Below the pieces are notes generated by a model, which searched no databases, was not told the origin of the DNA, and worked only from the letters and a program-made list of their open reading frames with translations. Positions 62,188 through 64,000 of a stretch of 64,000 bases of DNA are shown here, in pieces (within the stretch, counting starts at the first letter, position 1; each line of letters begins with the position of its first letter). The stretch comes from Alcaligenes pakistanensis (GTDB lineage Bacteria > Pseudomonadota > Gammaproteobacteria > Burkholderiales > Burkholderiaceae_B), in assembly GCF_014652815.1 (NCBI RefSeq), contig NZ_BMZN01000002.1:583829-647828 (forward strand), in the 5' to 3' direction. Both the position numbers and the translations under genes were made by a program.

Positions 62188-63228
62188 ATGAAACTGACTC
62201 GTCGTCATGCACTCAAGCTGGTTGGAGCATCCGGACTAGCGCTGTCATTGCCATCGCTGGGCCGTGCGCAGGAAATAGAAAAAAAGAGCATCACGATTGC
62301 CGTCGGTGGCAAAGCGCTGATCTACTACCTGCCTTTGTCCATTGCCGAAATTAATGGCTACTTTGAAGACGAAGGTCTCAAAGTCAAAGTCGCGGACTTT
62401 GCCGGTGGCTCCAAAGCCCTGCAAGCCGTTGTAGGCGGTAGCGCCGATGTCGTCTCGGGTGCCTTTGAACACACCATCAACTTGCAGGCTAAAGGGCAGA
62501 TGTACCGCGCCTTTGTGCAGCAGGGGCGTGCACCGGCCATCGTTTTGGCTGTGTCCAATAAAACGATGCCTGACTATAAGTCGCCAGCCGATTTGAAAGG
62601 CAAGAAAATCGGTGTGACAGCACCGGGCTCCTCGACCAATATGATGGTCAATTTCTATCTGGAACAAAACGGTCTGAAACCGTCGGACGTAGCTTTTATT
62701 GGTGTTGGCGCGGGCGCCGGTGCTGTGACCGCCATGCGTACCGGCCAGATCGATGCCATGGCCAATCTGGACCCGGTTATCGGCACCTTGCTCAAAGAAA
62801 ACGAAGTGCGCATTATTGCCGACACTCGTACGGTGGCCGATACCAAGACCATTTTTGGGGGCAATATGCCCTCGGCATGTTTGTACGCGTCCGAAGAATT
62901 CATCACTAAGAATCCCAATACGGCTCAGGCCCTGGCCAACGCCATTGTGCGTGCCGACAAATGGATTCAGGCCAACGATGCTGAAACCATTGCTAAGACC
63001 GTACCAGCCACCTACTTGCTGGGTGATGTAGAGCTCTATAAGCAATGTCTGGACGCCAATAAAGAAGCGCTCTCGCCCGATGGTCGAGTCGATGCTGATG
63101 GCCCCGCTACTGCTTTGAACGCGCTGGTTGCCTTTGTGCCAAATCTGGACGCATCCAAGATCGATATCAGCAAAATCTTTACCAATGAATTTGTCGACAA
63201 TGCCAACAAGAAGTACCCCAATGTCTGA
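62188..63228 (+). CDS. NMT1/SsuA-type ABC transporter substrate-binding protein
   Basis: 346 residues from ATG 62188 (GAAGGGG 62173-62179 precedes it). Signal with twin arginine (MKLTRRHALKLVGASGLAL), likely Tat-exported. The mature domain is of the nitrate/sulfonate/taurine or thiamine-precursor (NMT1) type: LPLSIAEINGYFEDEGLKVKV, GGSADVVSGAFEHTI and TGQIDAMANLDPVIG. Ligand unknown. The ATP-binding subunit follows with an 8-nt overlap. Confidence 0.9.
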   Translation: MKLTRRHALKLVGASGLALSLPSLGRAQEIEKKSITIAVGGKALIYYLPLSIAEINGYFEDEGLKVKVADFAGGSKALQAVVGGSADVVSGAFEHTINLQAKGQMYRAFVQQGRAPAIVLAVSNKTMPDYKSPADLKGKKIGVTAPGSSTNMMVNFYLEQNGLKPSDVAFIGVGAGAGAVTAMRTGQIDAMANLDPVIGTLLKENEVRIIADTRTVADTKTIFGGNMPSACLYASEEFITKNPNTAQALANAIVRADKWIQANDAETIAKTVPATYLLGDVELYKQCLDANKEALSPDGRVDADGPATALNALVAFVPNLDASKIDISKIFTNEFVDNANKKYPNV

Positions 63229-64000
63229 GGCAGCACTTTCCTTAGATAACATCAGCTGTGTATTTGCATCACGTGATGGCAAGGGTACGTACACAGCGGT
63301 TCGTGACGCCAGCCTGAGCATTGCTCCAGGCGAGTTTGTTTCTGTTGTAGGGCCTACGGGCTGCGGCAAGTCGACGCTTCTGAACGTAGGGGCTGGCTTG
63401 CTGGCCCCTTCCGCAGGCGAAGTGCGAGTGTTTGGTCAGCCCTTGCAGGGTGTGAATGAACGCGCAGGCTATATGTTCCAGGGCGAAGCCTTGTTGCCCT
63501 GGCGCAGTGCCGAGTCCAACGTGATGGCTGGCCTGGAGTTTGCCGGTGTCCCGCAGGACGAAGCCCGTGCCCGTGCCCAGGACTGGCTCAAGCGAGTGGG
63601 TCTGGGTGGCTTTGGGGATCGTTACCCGCATCAGATGTCTGGTGGCATGCGCAAACGCGTCATGCTGGCCCAGACCCTGATCCGGGACCCGGATATCATC
63701 CTGATGGACGAGCCCTTTTCGGCGCTGGATATTCAGACCCGTCAATTGATGGAAAACGAAGTGCTGGAGATCTGGATGGCGCAGCGTAAAGCGGTGCTGT
63801 TCATCACTCACGACCTGGACGAAGCCATTGCCATGAGCGATCGTGTAGTGGTGCTGTCCGCCGGGCCGGGCACACACCCTATTGGTGAGTTCCATGTTGA
63901 TCTTCCGCGTCCTCGCGACGTGGCCGAGGTGCGTAATGACCCCCGTTTTGTCGAATTGCATGCGGCAATCTGGGCCGTCCTGCGTGACGAAGTCTTGAAG
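63221..64000 (+). CDS. ABC transporter ATP-binding protein (SsuB/TauB-type), 3' end outside window
   Basis: 260 codons are visible and the frame is open at the right edge. Walker A GPTGCGKS (44-51), Q-loop YMFQGEALLPW, signature MSGGMRKRVMLAQ, Walker B ILMDEPFSALD and switch FITHDLDEA. It overlaps the binding-protein gene by 8 nt (ATG at 63221 inside its last codons). The permease is expected just beyond the window. Confidence 0.92.
   Translation, partial: MSEAALSLDNISCVFASRDGKGTYTAVRDASLSIAPGEFVSVVGPTGCGKSTLLNVGAGLLAPSAGEVRVFGQPLQGVNERAGYMFQGEALLPWRSAESNVMAGLEFAGVPQDEARARAQDWLKRVGLGGFGDRYPHQMSGGMRKRVMLAQTLIRDPDIILMDEPFSALDIQTRQLMENEVLEIWMAQRKAVLFITHDLDEAIAMSDRVVVLSAGPGTHPIGEFHVDLPRPRDVAEVRNDPRFVELHAAIWAVLRDEVLK

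Noticed and set aside
1-64000. CRISPR array, insertion sequence or prophage
   Set aside because: Read on both strands: no regularly spaced repeats, no transposase or phage structural genes.

Overview
The window looks like a chromosomal segment of a Gram-negative betaproteobacterium, most likely Alcaligenaceae (Alcaligenes/Bordetella relatives). The basis is inference: moderately high G+C, the lptD-surA-rsmA order, a Bug-type (TctC) binding protein, a glyQ-glyS-gmhB-plsC operon, dnaX-ybaB-recR behind a small 4.5S-type SRP RNA, and an AddAB-like helicase/nuclease pair. Nearly all sequence is coding. I see no phage, transposon, rRNA operon or CRISPR array.

Layout. 1-2.9 kb: outer-membrane biogenesis (lptD end, surA) and rsmA. 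3-4.3 kb: SpmA/SpmB-like membrane protein. 4.6-10.2 kb, minus strand: gloA, a YgjP-type metallopeptidase, plsC, gmhB, glyS, glyQ. 10.5-12.8 kb: a crotonase and a class I fumarase. 13-16.1 kb: a TetR repressor divergent from two MFS pumps, with two matching operators between them. 16.3-19.6 kb: a small orphan gene, then a two-gene radical SAM / UdgX-type DNA-repair operon with a sigma70 promoter and a perfect LexA-type SOS box. 19.7-23 kb, minus: folK, pcnB, a HAD phosphatase, hda. 23-29.5 kb: purM, an NCS1 nucleobase permease, miaA-mutL (minus), dedA. 29.9-32.6 kb, minus: an amidase, tsaE and an AEC transporter. 32.8-37.3 kb: tctC, maeB, a LysR regulator. 37.4-43.4 kb, minus: a six-gene catabolic operon (TRAP transporter dctPQM, GntR regulator, DapA-like lyase, aldehyde dehydrogenase). 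43.9-47.7 kb: tRNA-Arg(CCT), a PACE efflux protein, an HxlR/NmrA-like/SnoaL-like cluster and an MFS gene. 47.9-52.5 kb: ybaK, xerD and modABC with a convergent modE. 52.6-58.5 kb: the AddB-like/AddA-like pair. 58.55-62.1 kb: SRP RNA, dnaX, ybaB, recR. 62.2-64 kb: a Tat-exported NMT1-type binding protein and the start of its ABC ATPase, cut by the window end.

The most unusual system is at 16.7-19.6 kb: a radical SAM enzyme with a helix-hairpin-helix, translationally coupled to a DUF4130 + UdgX-like uracil-DNA-binding protein that carries the histidine loop used by UdgX for covalent capture of abasic DNA. Its promoter looks directly LexA controlled, which would make it an SOS-induced DNA-damage pathway whose radical SAM chemistry is not defined. 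DNA maintenance is well represented elsewhere too (mutL, addAB-like, recR, xerD, hda, dnaX).
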